Part shown: one piece after another, positions 47,289 to 57,180 of the stretch
How the letters are laid out: every line of letters begins with the position of its first letter
Numbering within the stretch: the first letter of the stretch is position 1
The notes under the pieces: model-generated
Databases searched by the model: none
Seen by the model: only the letters and a program-made list of their open reading frames with translations
Told to the model about the DNA's origin: nothing
Made by a program: the position numbers and the translations under genes
Assembly (NCBI RefSeq): GCF_032884065.1
Contig: NW_027062665.1
Span: forward strand, 3,029,266 to 3,093,265
Length of the DNA stretch: 64,000 bases
Reading direction: 5' to 3'
Origin: Artemia franciscana
Taxonomy: Eukaryota > Arthropoda > Branchiopoda > Anostraca > Artemiidae

Positions 47289-47785
47289 CGGGAGCTGGAG
47301 GAGGAAACCAGAGATTTTAGAAAATGCTTATAAATGTCGTAGATACGTGACCGGACTGGATCCGCGGTCTTTGGGGGAGTTAGATGGTGGGGTTCAGTGC
47401 TTTGGCGAGTTTGGTGCTTCTGGACGTGCTAGGACGATGAAAATTGGTAGGCGTGTCAGGGAGCTGTACAAATTGACTTGATAAAGTCGTTTTCCCCGAT
47501 TCGAATATCTGGGGGGCTGAAGGGAGAGGAAAAATTAGAAAAATTTGAGGTATTTTTAACTTGCGAGTGGGTGATCGGATCTTAATGAATTTTGATATTT
47601 AGAAGGACCTCATGACTCAGAGCTCTTATTTTAAATCCTGAGAGGCATTAAGCCTCTGATTTTCTTTTTAAAGCAATCTATTGACTCTTAGAATTTTGCT
47701 AGGGCTCATACCATATAAGCTCTTGGCTCTTGGCTCTTCCGACCTTGTCACAAGTGCCGTATGAGCTCTTAGCTTTTGTTGACTC
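47289..47785 (+). repeat. Array B end piece fused into array A, unit 2
   Basis: The junction lies near 47289, where an array A CCTGCCCCGGGA block runs into array B sequence (GGAAACCAGAGATTTTAGAA). The piece contains the array B tail with ATGACTCAGAGCTCTTATTT and repeated GCTCTTGGCTCTT, ending near 47775. It then returns to an array A scrap (GACTCTTAAAAAGGGCATTA) before the LINE. Insertion or recombination between the two arrays are both possible. Confidence 0.75.
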
Positions 47786-47804
47786 TTAAAAAGGGCATTA
47801 GACA

Positions 47805-48795
47805 GACATGCAATGAGACACTTTTATTATACATTTTGTCAATATACAAAAAACCACATCAGCGTCTTTAGAAAGTCAAAGACTTGTTAGTAGTGGCTGA
47901 TAAACATTCAATGAGCAACATTAACAAAAAAAGGAAATGAAATGAGACAAAAAAGTGGGAAAAGAAAACAAAAGGAAAATAATGAAAAAGAGAGAGAGAA
48001 GAAAAAAATCCTACTTGAAAAACAAGACAATAAGCCATACCATTTAAATTATTTACTTAAAAAAACAAGACAATAAGCCATACCATTTAAATTATTTACT
48101 TAATCTCTTCCCAGAAGGTGGTTCTTCAGTCTACTCTTAAACTGGCAAACTTTTACTGATAACCTTATACTCGTTGGTAACGAATTCCATACTACTGGTC
48201 AAGCAAACCTGGAATTAAAACTTGACCTTTGAGAGCTGCGACACTCATCTACCTAATCATCCATATTTTTAGTCTCATAACTGTGGTATGAAGAATTCCT
48301 TGTATACATTTGACAAAAATTTCAGGGGACAAATCATAAATACTATGAAATACAAAAATAGCAAGTTGATAATCATGAAGTTGGCTAACATTTAAGAATC
48401 ATGAGTTTCTTATAACAATTACCTGTATCATTGTCATTGTGGACATAATTTCCTAATATTCTAATAAATTTATTTTGTAAAACACGTTTAAAATTTGTAT
48501 AAAACCCACTAGTCCATATCACACATCCATAAGAAATATAAGGCATCACAATGGAATGATAAAGAGTTAAAAAGGCAGAACGGGGTAACTAATTTTTCTC
48601 AGACGCCGAATCAGACCAAGCCCTTTAGATACCTTAGCTGTCACCTGATCACTATGTGCTTTCCAACTCAGAGTTTGATCAAGGTGGAAACCAAGGTATC
48701 TCACCACAGCTACTTGTTTCAATGGCCTATTACCAAGAAATCTTTTTCCACTTAAATCAACCGCACTTCCTGTCCGACTAAACAACATAAAATGA
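47805..48795 (-). mobile_element. LINE ORF2 3' end, minus strand (unit 2 copy)
   Basis: Duplicate of 27311-28275 with a better preserved upstream part. Minus frame 48788-48567 reads MLFSRTGSAVDLSGKRF, VAVVRYLGFHLDQTLSWKAH and SKGLGLIRRLRKI, the thumb region after the polymerase (Y-LG--LD--L-W--H). The rest (48540-48100) carries the same YISYGC and GP-WN-type remnants with frameshifts. A 50-bp stretch is duplicated near 48010-48060 and 48059-48108 (AAGCCATACCATTTAAATTA). Confidence 0.8.
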
Positions 48796-48799
48796 GTTT

Positions 48800-49581
48800 T
48801 TAAAACATTTAACAGCTTGTCTATTTTTTCAATTGAGATGATTGCTATATATAAGGCATTGGAATTTATTAAATCATATGGGTATGTCCAGAGTTAGATG
48901 ATATGCTCTGACTCAGCATCAGCCCTTAAGTACCTGATGAATGAGCATGAACCAATTCTTGAATTAGTTTGTATTATCCACCAAATAGTTAGGTCGTTAG
49001 AGCTTGTGGGAAATAATATATTTCTAGTCTGGGTCCCAGCACATGTGGGAATTGCAGGAAATGAATCTGCTGATATAATGGCAAAGTGGGGTATTTTAAA
49101 TGGTCAGATTATAAGTGTAAAACCCGCTCAAAATGAATATTTTGCACGTATTTATAAGGTGTTATGTGATAGAGAGACCAATAGTTTTATTAGAAGCTGC
49201 AAAAATCCAATTTCAGAACTTTATGATTATAAGGCACCACCTGATGAACTTGTGTATGATGTTAGATCTGTTGCTGTTACTGTTTTTAGATTGAGGACAA
49301 GTCATGCCAAAACCCGTATAGTTTTACATAAGTGAGGGAGAGTTAGCTCGCCCTTCTGTGATATTTGTAATGAGTATGATGATGTTAGGCATATTCTTAT
49401 GAAGTGCACAAAATATGCAGCACAAAGAAATTTGTTCAGAAACCAAATTATGAAGTATTTTGGTGCTTTTACAATGAGAGCAATCCTAGGTAAGGCTAAA
49501 TCCCCTAAGTGGGTCCAAAGAAAGACTATGCTGTTGTTGACTAAGTATATAAAGGGTTTTAATCTGCATAACATTCTCTGA
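48800..49581 (+). pseudogene. LINE RNase H and C-terminal fragment, plus strand (unit 2 copy)
   Basis: Read through two in-frame stops it gives SIEMIAIYKALEFIKSYGY (first Glu motif; TAG before 48898), MICSDSASALKYLMNEHEP (Asp motif), FLVWVPAHVGIAGNESADIM (third motif), then after a TGA near 49333 GRVSSPFCDICNEYDDVRHI with Cys/His zinc ligands, and a C-terminal end WVQRKTMLLLTKYIKG. This copy keeps both Cys of the zinc motif that unit 1 lost, but has the stop that unit 1 lacks. It is decayed and lies between minus-strand LINE pieces, exactly as in unit 1, so the sandwich predates the duplication. Confidence 0.8.
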
Positions 49582-50030
49582 TTTTTCTTTCTTTCTTTTT
49601 AAGTCATAATTTATTGACTTTTATATTCATTGTATTGACCTTTCTATTTCGTATTTATGTTTCCATTTATAGATGTTTTAATTGTAGTAACTGCATTAAC
49701 TTCTATTTTTATTGTACTGACTTTTTTATCTACTTGTTTAATCCTGTATTTTAGCTTTATTTAAATCTGTGTATGTTTCTTTTCACAGATATTTTAAGCA
49801 ATATTAGCAGAATAGAGGTGTTATATACATACTAGTGCCAGTGATTTAAGCAAGAACACTCTGTACAACGTCCTCTCCCAAGACATCTTAAGTGTTGACG
49901 TGGCCTGTGCCAAAATTTTATTTGTGTGTTTTTAAAAGTGACGTGGCTTCATAAGCCCAAATTTCAAAAGAGGATCGCACGGGTACGAGCGGTTGATTCG
50001 CTCAAACGTCAACTAAACAACAACAAACAA
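49582..50030 (+). other. Tail of the RNase H LINE fragment, unit 2
   Basis: T-rich non-coding sequence matching 29042-29482, ending in a CAACAA repeat near 50020. No gene is seen. Confidence 0.5.
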
Positions 50031-50335
50031 CAAGAACTTTATTTTGTAAAACCTGAACTTGTTTAAAATTTGAATGATAGAATGATAAAGAGTTAAAAAG
50101 GCAGAACGGGGTAACTGCTTTTTCTCAGACGCCGAATCAGACCAAGCCCTTTAGATACCTTAGCTGTCACCTAATCACTATGTGCTTTCCAACTTAGAGT
50201 TTGATCAAGGTGGAAACCAAGGTATCTCATCACAGCTACTTATTTCAATGGCCTATTACTAAGAAATGTTTTTCCACTTAAATCAACTGCACTTCCTGTC
50301 CGACTAAACAACATAAAATGAGTTTTTAAAACATT
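50031..50335 (-). mobile_element. Second fragment of the minus-strand LINE (unit 2)
   Basis: Matches 29483-29832 (CAGACGCCGAATCAGACCAA, CTGTCCGACTAAACAACATA) with a deletion near 50075. Confidence 0.75.
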
Positions 50336-51234
50336 CAGTGATAAACATTGGAGCCATCTGACCTAGGCAACACTATAGCGTTATTTCTGATTCTTCTTTT
50401 TTCAAGATCTATTCCCCTCAGGGCCGCCAGTCAAGCGGGATACTCCCGGATGTAAATGAGGATGAACGTATTGCGCACACGTGGATGTTACATCATAAAA
50501 ATATAAATTTAAACGCACGTGTTATTGTTTTTTTAGCCTCGCTAGCTGTGAAAACTAATGACGTTTAATCCATATACTACACTAAAGCATGAAGAAGACA
50601 ATAGATAAAGGGTTGATTCAGTTATATTTATGTAATACATAGAAGGCAGTGAGAGTGAGTTTGAAGACCCGGTACCAACCGGCCTATAGGCCTTAAACTG
50701 CTGGGGACAGACACCTCAAGTACCCGCACTTCCCACTACGTAATTTCATAAGGAGAACCCTTTGATTGCTGACTGGAGGATATTTCATTTTTAATAAAAA
50801 AAAAAGTATCTTAAAGTGTCTGAAGTTGTCAAGAATTGTGCGTGTTCTTTTTTTTTCTGTGCCCTTTTTGTTTTTCTTTTAATTTTTTTATACCCCTCTT
50901 TAGTGCATTTCTGTTGTATGCAGAGGGTAACAATCCCGTAAAATATATAAATATCAGTATAATACATAAAATACCAGTAAAATACGTAAAATACCGCAAA
51001 ATATATAAAACAATAAAATAGGTATAATATCAATGTTACGGGACCCCTAAGGCTACGGTAAAATCTGTAAAATGCCGAATTTTACTTTTACCATTTACAA
51101 CACTAGGCTGACGTAGTATTCAACTTTGCAGTTACCCCCAAATATGTTTGACTTCAACAAATGATGTGCATTCTTTTCTTTTTTCCTCCTTCATAACTTG
51201 TTTTTAAACTTGGTAGACTTCTTTTTATTTTCAG
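50336..51234. other. Unit 2 intron 2, last part
   Basis: Duplicate of 29833-30736, lacking the (ATT)n tail. It contains repeated ATAAAATACCRGTAAAATAC motifs at 50940-51020 and ends in a TTTATTTTCAG acceptor at 51234. No gene is seen. Confidence 0.5.
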
Positions 51235-52131
51235 GTCACTTGTCATCAAGCGTGTCTGGACTACACTTACAGGGAAACACGTCACTAGTTGCTTCAAAGA
51301 ATTTATCTGCCAATTGTTTCTCAAATTCATTTGCTTTGGAATCTAAAAGAAAAAAACTTAAAAATTCAGACAACATGTTTGAAAAGTCACCTTCAAAGTA
51401 AAAAGCATAGAAAATCGGAGAGACATCAAAGAACACGTAAAGGTGAAAAGATGTATTGTGGTTTATGTGAGAAATTTTTTTCTACAGTGCAAAATCTGAA
51501 TCGGCACCTAAGAGTGCATACGGGTGAGAAACCTTTTAAATGTGATGTATGTGACAAGAAATTTTCTCAAGCGGCATCTTTGAACATGCATCAAAGAGTG
51601 CATACGGGTGAGAAACCGTTAAAATGTGATGAATGTGACAAGAAATTTTCTCTAAAGCGTAATTTAAACACGCATCAAAGAGTGCATACGGGTGTGAAAC
51701 CTTTTAAGTGTGATGTATGTGACAAGACCTTTTCTCTAGCAGCAACTTTAAAGACGCATCAGAGAGTGCATACGGGTGAGAAACCGTTTAAATGTGATGT
51801 ATGTCACAAAAGCTTTTCGCGGGTACATAATTTAAACACACACAAACGAGTACATTCGGGTGAGAAACCGTTTAAATGTGATGTATGTCACAAAAGCTTT
51901 TCGCGGGTACATAATTTAAACACACACAAACGAGTACATTCGGGTGAGAAACCGTTTAAATGTGATGAATGTGACAAGACCTTTTCTCAAGCGGCACATT
52001 TGAAGAAGCACCAGAGAGTGCATATGAAAGAGAAATCATTCAAATGCGATGTATTTGAGAAATCCTTTTCTCATCGGGAGTCTTTGAACAGGAATAAAAC
52101 ACATCATGCAGATGATAAACCTTTTAAATGA
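51235..52131 (+). pseudogene. Exon C2: zinc-finger exon of unit 2, frameshifted, seven fingers
   Basis: The acceptor and the start HLSSSVSGLHLQGNTSLV match exon C1 exactly. In the run of A after GAATCT (51345-51349) this copy has one extra base relative to C1. The frame entered from exon B2 therefore ends at 51399-51401, before the fingers. The finger frame itself is open from upstream of 51289 to 52131. It contains seven intact C2H2 fingers from 51457 (84-bp period), one broken finger at 52045 and a TGA at 52129 in the first Cys codon of the next, as in C1. Contact residues (-1,2,3,6) are TQNR, QASM, LRNT, LATT, RHNT, RHNT, QAHK. An alternative start or splice could still yield the fingers, so silence is not proven. 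Confidence 0.75.
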
Positions 52132-52470
52132 GATGTATGTGACAAAGCTTTTTCTGTAGCGAATATTTTGGAAATGAGGCAAAGAATACATACATGTGAG
52201 AAATTGTCGAAATGTTTTACTTGTGACAAAACTTTTTCTCTACAGCATAATTTAAACACACAACCAAGAATACATACGGGTGAGAAACCGTTGTTGCATT
52301 TGATAAAACCTCTGTGACAAGACTGCACACTGATGAGTAACCTTTTAGATGTAATGTATGTAAGAAATGCTTTTCTTTACTGGACTATTTGAACGTGCAT
52401 AAATTAATGCATACAAATGAGAAAACTTTTAAATGTGATGTTTATAAGAAAAGTGTTTCCTACATTGAAA
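52132..52470 (+). pseudogene. Decayed fingers after exon C2
   Basis: Finger remnants continue (DVCDKAFSVANIL, then CDKTFSLQHNLNT). Near 52350 there is an almost complete finger, CNVCKKCFSLLDYLNVHKLM followed by H, then a further partial one with KCDVYKKS. Exon C1 has lost this last part. They lie outside any usable frame. Confidence 0.75.
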
Positions 52471-52507
52471 GTCTAATAGAAGTCTACAGTATCCAAAACT
52501 TAAGCGT

Positions 52508-53541
52508 AAGATAAGAGATAAGATAAGATAATATTTATTTTCAAAAGACTATCACAAGCTCTATAGAGCCGAATTCACTTTATATGTCAGTAAAAGTTAA
52601 GGAAAAAAATTTCAAATCAGTATATTAAGTCAAACAATTGAAAATAAAAAGAAATTAAAAAGGCAAAATCATCAAAGATAAAGGGCAAATCAGTAAACTT
52701 GACAATTGAATTACAAAAACATTACAGTAAATAAAAAATAAAAACGGCAATAGAGGAAAAAGGGGAATTTGGCAAGTACAAAATCACGAATTATTATTAT
52801 TAAGGTGTTCCAGAATAAAGAAGATAAAACTTTTACGAAACCTCTCTGTAACAGCATCGATCGGAGAGTAATAGATCGGCAATAGAGGAAAAGGGGAATT
52901 TGGCAATTAATCACGAATCATTGTTAAGGTGCTCCAGAATAAAGGGTATAAAACTTTTGCGAAACCTTTCTGTAACAGCATGGATCGGAGAGTAAGTTGG
53001 GATTGCTAAGGAGGCTGACCGGGGGAGTCAGAGTCTAATGGGATTGTGAAAATCAGGGAGTAAGTCCTCAGTACGGGGATTGGAAATGACTGATTTAGCG
53101 AAAATCCTTTCTTTTAAGGTGGTAATGCTCGCAGCATTAAGGAGGAAGGAGTATGGAATTTTGCCTTCTTTGTAAATGATCCTGAGCGAACGCTTTTGGA
53201 CCGACTCGATTTTGTCACTAAGTTCATTTGAAAGTTGCGAATGCCACACCGGACATGCATATTCCAATAACGGCCTAATAAAGGATAAGTAAACACGGAG
53301 ATAATGTATCTTAGGACAATTAAATTCGTTTAGCAGCTAAAACATGGATAGTGAAACATTTGCTTGTTTAACAATGTTGGAAACATGTGTGTCCCACTTA
53401 AGATCATTTGAAATTGTGACACCAAAGAGTTTAACATGTTTCACTAGCATTTCGCGTGGCATCGGGTCGCAAAAAACAGGATTGAAGCGTATTAAGCGTA
53501 TTAGCGTATTGAAGCGTATAGGAATTGAAGCGTTTTAGTAG
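52508..53541 (-). mobile_element. 5'-truncated LINE insertion with 12-bp target duplication
   Basis: The insert is absent from unit 1 (empty site at about 32065-32080) and flanked by AAACTTAAGCGT at 52496-52507 and 53542-53553. On the minus strand the right end reads the ORF2 thumb (HVKLFGVTISNDLKWDTHVS, then IVKQANVS) and continues LLEYACPVWHSQLSNELSDK, IESVQKRSLRIIYKEGKIP and LKERIFAKSVI, typical of LINE ORF2 C-termini. The 3' tail at the left end is a TTATC-type simple repeat (52508-52540 on the plus strand, AAGATAAGATAAG). An internal duplication of about 130 bp covers 52746-52876 and 52877-52995. It is a different LINE from the other three in the window. Confidence 0.8.
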
Positions 53542-53553
53542 AAACTTAAGCGT

Positions 53554-54840
53554 TTTATAAGTAGGATTTTGAAGCATCCAAAAATTGTCCCAAGTAAACT
53601 AAGTATCATCAGTTCAAATATTTCTCATAAATTTTCACTCAAAATGTTTTTTGTTTTTTTTTGGGGGGGGGGGGTATGCGTTTTTCGCAAGAATGTAGTA
53701 ATAAGATTGCAGTAAAAAAGAGTACTTAGGATAAACTTAGTCTTATTGGGACTCAGGAGTTCCACTTTGGCAACGGTGTTATTCAACCACTTTGTGTCCT
53801 TGGCCCAAGAAAACCCGAACGCGCGAAAAAGAACTGAAAACACCATGGATTGTCCGTAAGCTATTTTCCAAAAGACACAAAATCCTTATTTATTTTGGGA
53901 AATTGCATTTGTCAAATCTCGGAAAAAGTTTTCTTTTTCCTACTTGAAACAAAATAACAATTAGCTATGATGCAGATTTTCAACCCATTTCTGTTTCAAC
54001 TTGGGCTAAAATACTTGTTTTTCTGAATTTTCTTAATTTTTTAGACATTTGGTTTGTTTACCAGCCTGGTGGACTAATTGAGGGTTAAATGGGGCCTGAA
54101 ACTGGGCTACCTAAATTTAGTTTTTTCCAAAAAAAAAGATGGAAATACTTGTTCTTTGGGTCTGAAATAATTGCCCTTGCAGCCTTGAATCGGGATTTAA
54201 AGTAAGAAAAGTAGTCTTCCATTAGCTTTGGAACTCCAACTGCAATAGTCTTTTAAAATACGGTCTGGACTTTCACTGACAAGTTTGACGTGATGCAGGA
54301 CCGTCATGCGCACAAAATTTCATGTCATGCACAAAAAAAGTAGTGAGGGAATAAGTCTCGCCCTCCCCCCCCCCCAAATAAAACCAAAAATTATCTTAAA
54401 ATGTCTGATTTAACCTTAATTTTTTTAAATGATTTAAATTAATTTTCAGTTTAAAAATAATAAAAAAATCAGAGACGCTTAAAACTTATAACAATTCATT
54501 CCTTTGCTAAGCGGAACAAAATTTTGGGCCAAAATTTAGTATTATATTTCGCTTGAAAAGAGCCTACATACTGTATATTTTTGCCACTGAGACCAAAAAG
54601 AATCAAGTCTTTGGGTCTCAAATCGGCTGAAAATGTTTATTCATTGTTATTGAACCTTGTGTCAAGAAAACCCCAATGCAAAAAAATGTATTCGAATGAC
54701 CTTTTGTGTTTAAATTTTTTTTTGTTAACGACCTTTTTTGGTTTAAGTAAATTCCAGTTACCGGTTGTTCAGCTTTGCTTTAAGCTTAACTTGGGTTGAG
54801 AGCCAACTCCCTCTATTTTTTCAGGCATTGTTTTGAACTC

Positions 54841-54898
<58 letters not shown>

Positions 54899-56584
54899 CT
54901 CTAAATGACGTTCGCTATTGAGAACCAACTCTCAGTGAGTAATAATTTTTTTAATTCTGTTAGATCATAATTTTTGTTTCTATATAACCTTGGTCAACAT
55001 GTATATATTTGGGAAGTGTAGGGGGGGGGGGGGTGGAGATCCAGTTAAATTGGACGTAAAAAGTAAAAGCTAAAAGCTGTATGTTTTCTAATTTAGTTGC
55101 GGAAGATTGTTGAGTCATAGAAAGGAATTTGTGCGAATTTTTGTTGAAAATGAGGCCTGATGAATTTACATATTTGTTTTCAATTGTTTGGTAATATAGA
55201 AGTAAAACAATCAACCATTTGCTACATGAAACTGCGTTAACTACTTCAAACTATAATTCTGAAGAATTTATTTTCTATATTTTTGTTTCTTTTTACCTAT
55301 TCGTGGAAAATTTACTGAGCTACCCCATAAAATTTTTAATTCCAGGTTTATTTTCAATTAAATTAAAGTTAACTAATAACAATTATTGAATTAGCTGTAA
55401 ATGCAATATAGGGTTAAGACCTTTCCTTGAAATCAATCAATCCTATATCATAAAAGAAATGTCTTTTTATTCTATTTATTAAAAATTCCAAAGCTTCTAT
55501 TTTGAAGACCAAGAGATTGTTATATTTGCAATATCGTTAGTATTTCATATGAAAAATATGCCAAAAGTCTGTCAAATCTGTTGCAATCAAATGTTGTGCA
55601 TTTTCTATCTTCTGTTTGTTTTAGAAGCACTTATTGCAGACTAAATTATGGTTTTGTCCAGTTTTTATTCTGATATCGATGAAATTCCGTTTCAGTGCTC
55701 CTCTTAATTTTTCTTTGACACTGTTATTTTTTAATTTAGCCAAAACTATAAAAAAATAAAGTTATTGAATTTCGCATTTTACCATATCTCCCGAAAATTG
55801 ACTTGGATTTTCGGAAAAAAAAGAGAGGAATAAAACCTAAATTCAACTAATTTTTTTTTTCAAATTTACGGTACGATTTTTGATTTTGATTCATATTTAA
55901 TTACAATTAATAACTAGACCTATCACGAAAAGACTTCTTTCGCAGAATTAGAAGATTGTACCTCTGAATTTTAGACCTCTATTACTGGAGTTTTGAATTC
56001 ATATCGAATTCGGATCACAAATTATGACTCTAGATTTCTCTGTAGCGAGTTTGCTTTATCTCTTGAATTCAGTATAATTTCGGACTTTTGGTCCAGATGT
56101 CACCGAATAGCAAAAAGTGTGAGTTCCCGCCCCTCCCCGTTGTGATACCCCTGCCCATAAACAGGAAAACATAAAGGAAAATAAACTGGCATTTACATTA
56201 ATTGTGGCTTCTATTGTTTAAATTTTGTCCTTCTGGGTCTAATTTAAATGCTTTGAGGTACTTGTAAGAAGTACTCACCCCCCCAAATGAACTGAGTCGC
56301 AACTTCTTGTTTGTTCTACTGAGCACAAAGCACAAAAGTTTTCTTTGTTATTGTGATACCCATTGGTCTTACAGCTATTGTTCTGACATTGCTGGGTTTT
56401 ATTGAGTACACTAATAGGTGTTACGAAAAGACAAATATGGAGGGAGGTGATTGCTACCGTTTATCTAAAGGAGCACGTTCCTTATTGAGTTCTAAAGGTC
56501 TTTAAAAGACTTGTCTGTTTATTTAAATTTGAGAAACATCTCCTTTGGAATGTTTTGACAGATTTGAAACTCCTTCCTAATAAT
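53554..56584. other. Non-coding segment downstream of exon C2, duplicate of unit 1
   Basis: Aligns with 32070-34690 and then 36890-37755 of unit 1. The junction at about 55738-55742 marks the 2.2 kb difference. Poly-C and poly-G runs occur near 53665 and 54365. The 72-codon frame at 54581-54799 is discussed under rejected items. No gene is called. Confidence 0.5.
54844..54898. repeat. Poly-T tract of about 55 bases
   Basis: A pure T run. The equivalent tract in unit 1 (33886-33908) is 23 bases, so the tract has expanded here or contracted there; an assembly slip is also possible. Confidence 0.9.
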
Positions 56585-56757
56585 TAAATAAAAAAACTAA
56601 TTTTTTTAGCTGAAAGTAAGGAGCGACATTAAAACTTAAAACGAACAGAAATTACTCCGTATCTGAAATGGGTTGTCCCCTCCGCAATCCCTCGCTCTTT
56701 ACGTTAAAGTTTTTAATTGTTTTAAAAAGTAGAATTGTGGCAAAGAGGGATTGCGGA
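56585..56757. repeat. Hairpin repeat, truncated copy 4
   Basis: Starts TAATTAAATAAAAAAACTAA, as in the copy at 62223. It has the left arm (ACTCCGTATCTGAAATGGG to CTCTTTACGTTAAAG) and loop, then only a short piece of the right arm (GAGGGATTGCGG). It sits exactly where unit 1 has the second copy of the 1.3 kb tandem duplication, so the two events are coupled or the break is shared. Confidence 0.8.
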
Positions 56758-56829
56758 TTAGGCAAACAATTGCCTAATCAATTGAACTACACTCACAGTA
56801 AAGAAAAAAGCAAATCTCAAAAGTCTGTA

Positions 56830-57180
56830 AATTGGGATTAGCCTGATTTGTGTGTATCTCATCAAGCCCTCTGCATCGACCCTTAAATACCTGATGAATG
56901 AACATGACCCTAGTTGTGATATAGTTTATAGCAGGCCTATTCATCAAATTATTAGGTCATTAGAGTGTATGGGGAATGATATAGGCTACCATCTGATGGA
57001 CTGGTACATGATATTGGATATGTTGCTCCTACTATTTTTAGATTAAGGACAGGTCATGCAAAAACTCATTCAGTTTTGCATAAAAAGGGCAGACTTAGTT
57101 CTCCTTTCTATGATATTTTGAATAAGTTTTATGTGTTAGACATAGGCTGATGAAGTGTAGGAAATATGATGTACAAAGAA
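56830..57180 (+). pseudogene. Highly decayed LINE RNase H relic (between units 2 and 3)
   Basis: Counterpart of 39030-39600, with STLKYLMNEHDPSCDIV-like, HQIIRSLECMGNDIGY and HAKTHSVLHKKG segments. The WVPAH region is deleted. The site where unit 2's upstream copy carries the Penelope-like insertion is empty here (57204-57214). Confidence 0.7.

Noticed and set aside
53344-53538. Plus-strand frame inside the LINE at 52.5-53.5 kb
   Set aside because: It is the antisense shadow of the minus-strand LINE ORF2 thumb region.
33623-54799. A 72-codon frame intact in both units 1 and 2 (33623-33841 and 54581-54799)
   Set aside because: The few differences between the copies almost all change the amino acid, similarity is no higher than in surrounding non-coding DNA, and no splice or start context is evident. 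Persistence is explained by recent duplication.
33975-55214. Minus-strand frames 33975-34223 and 54960-55214 with similar peptides
   Set aside because: The two copies diverge by frameshift at the C-terminal end and lie in uniformly similar non-coding sequence, so there is no evidence of coding constraint.
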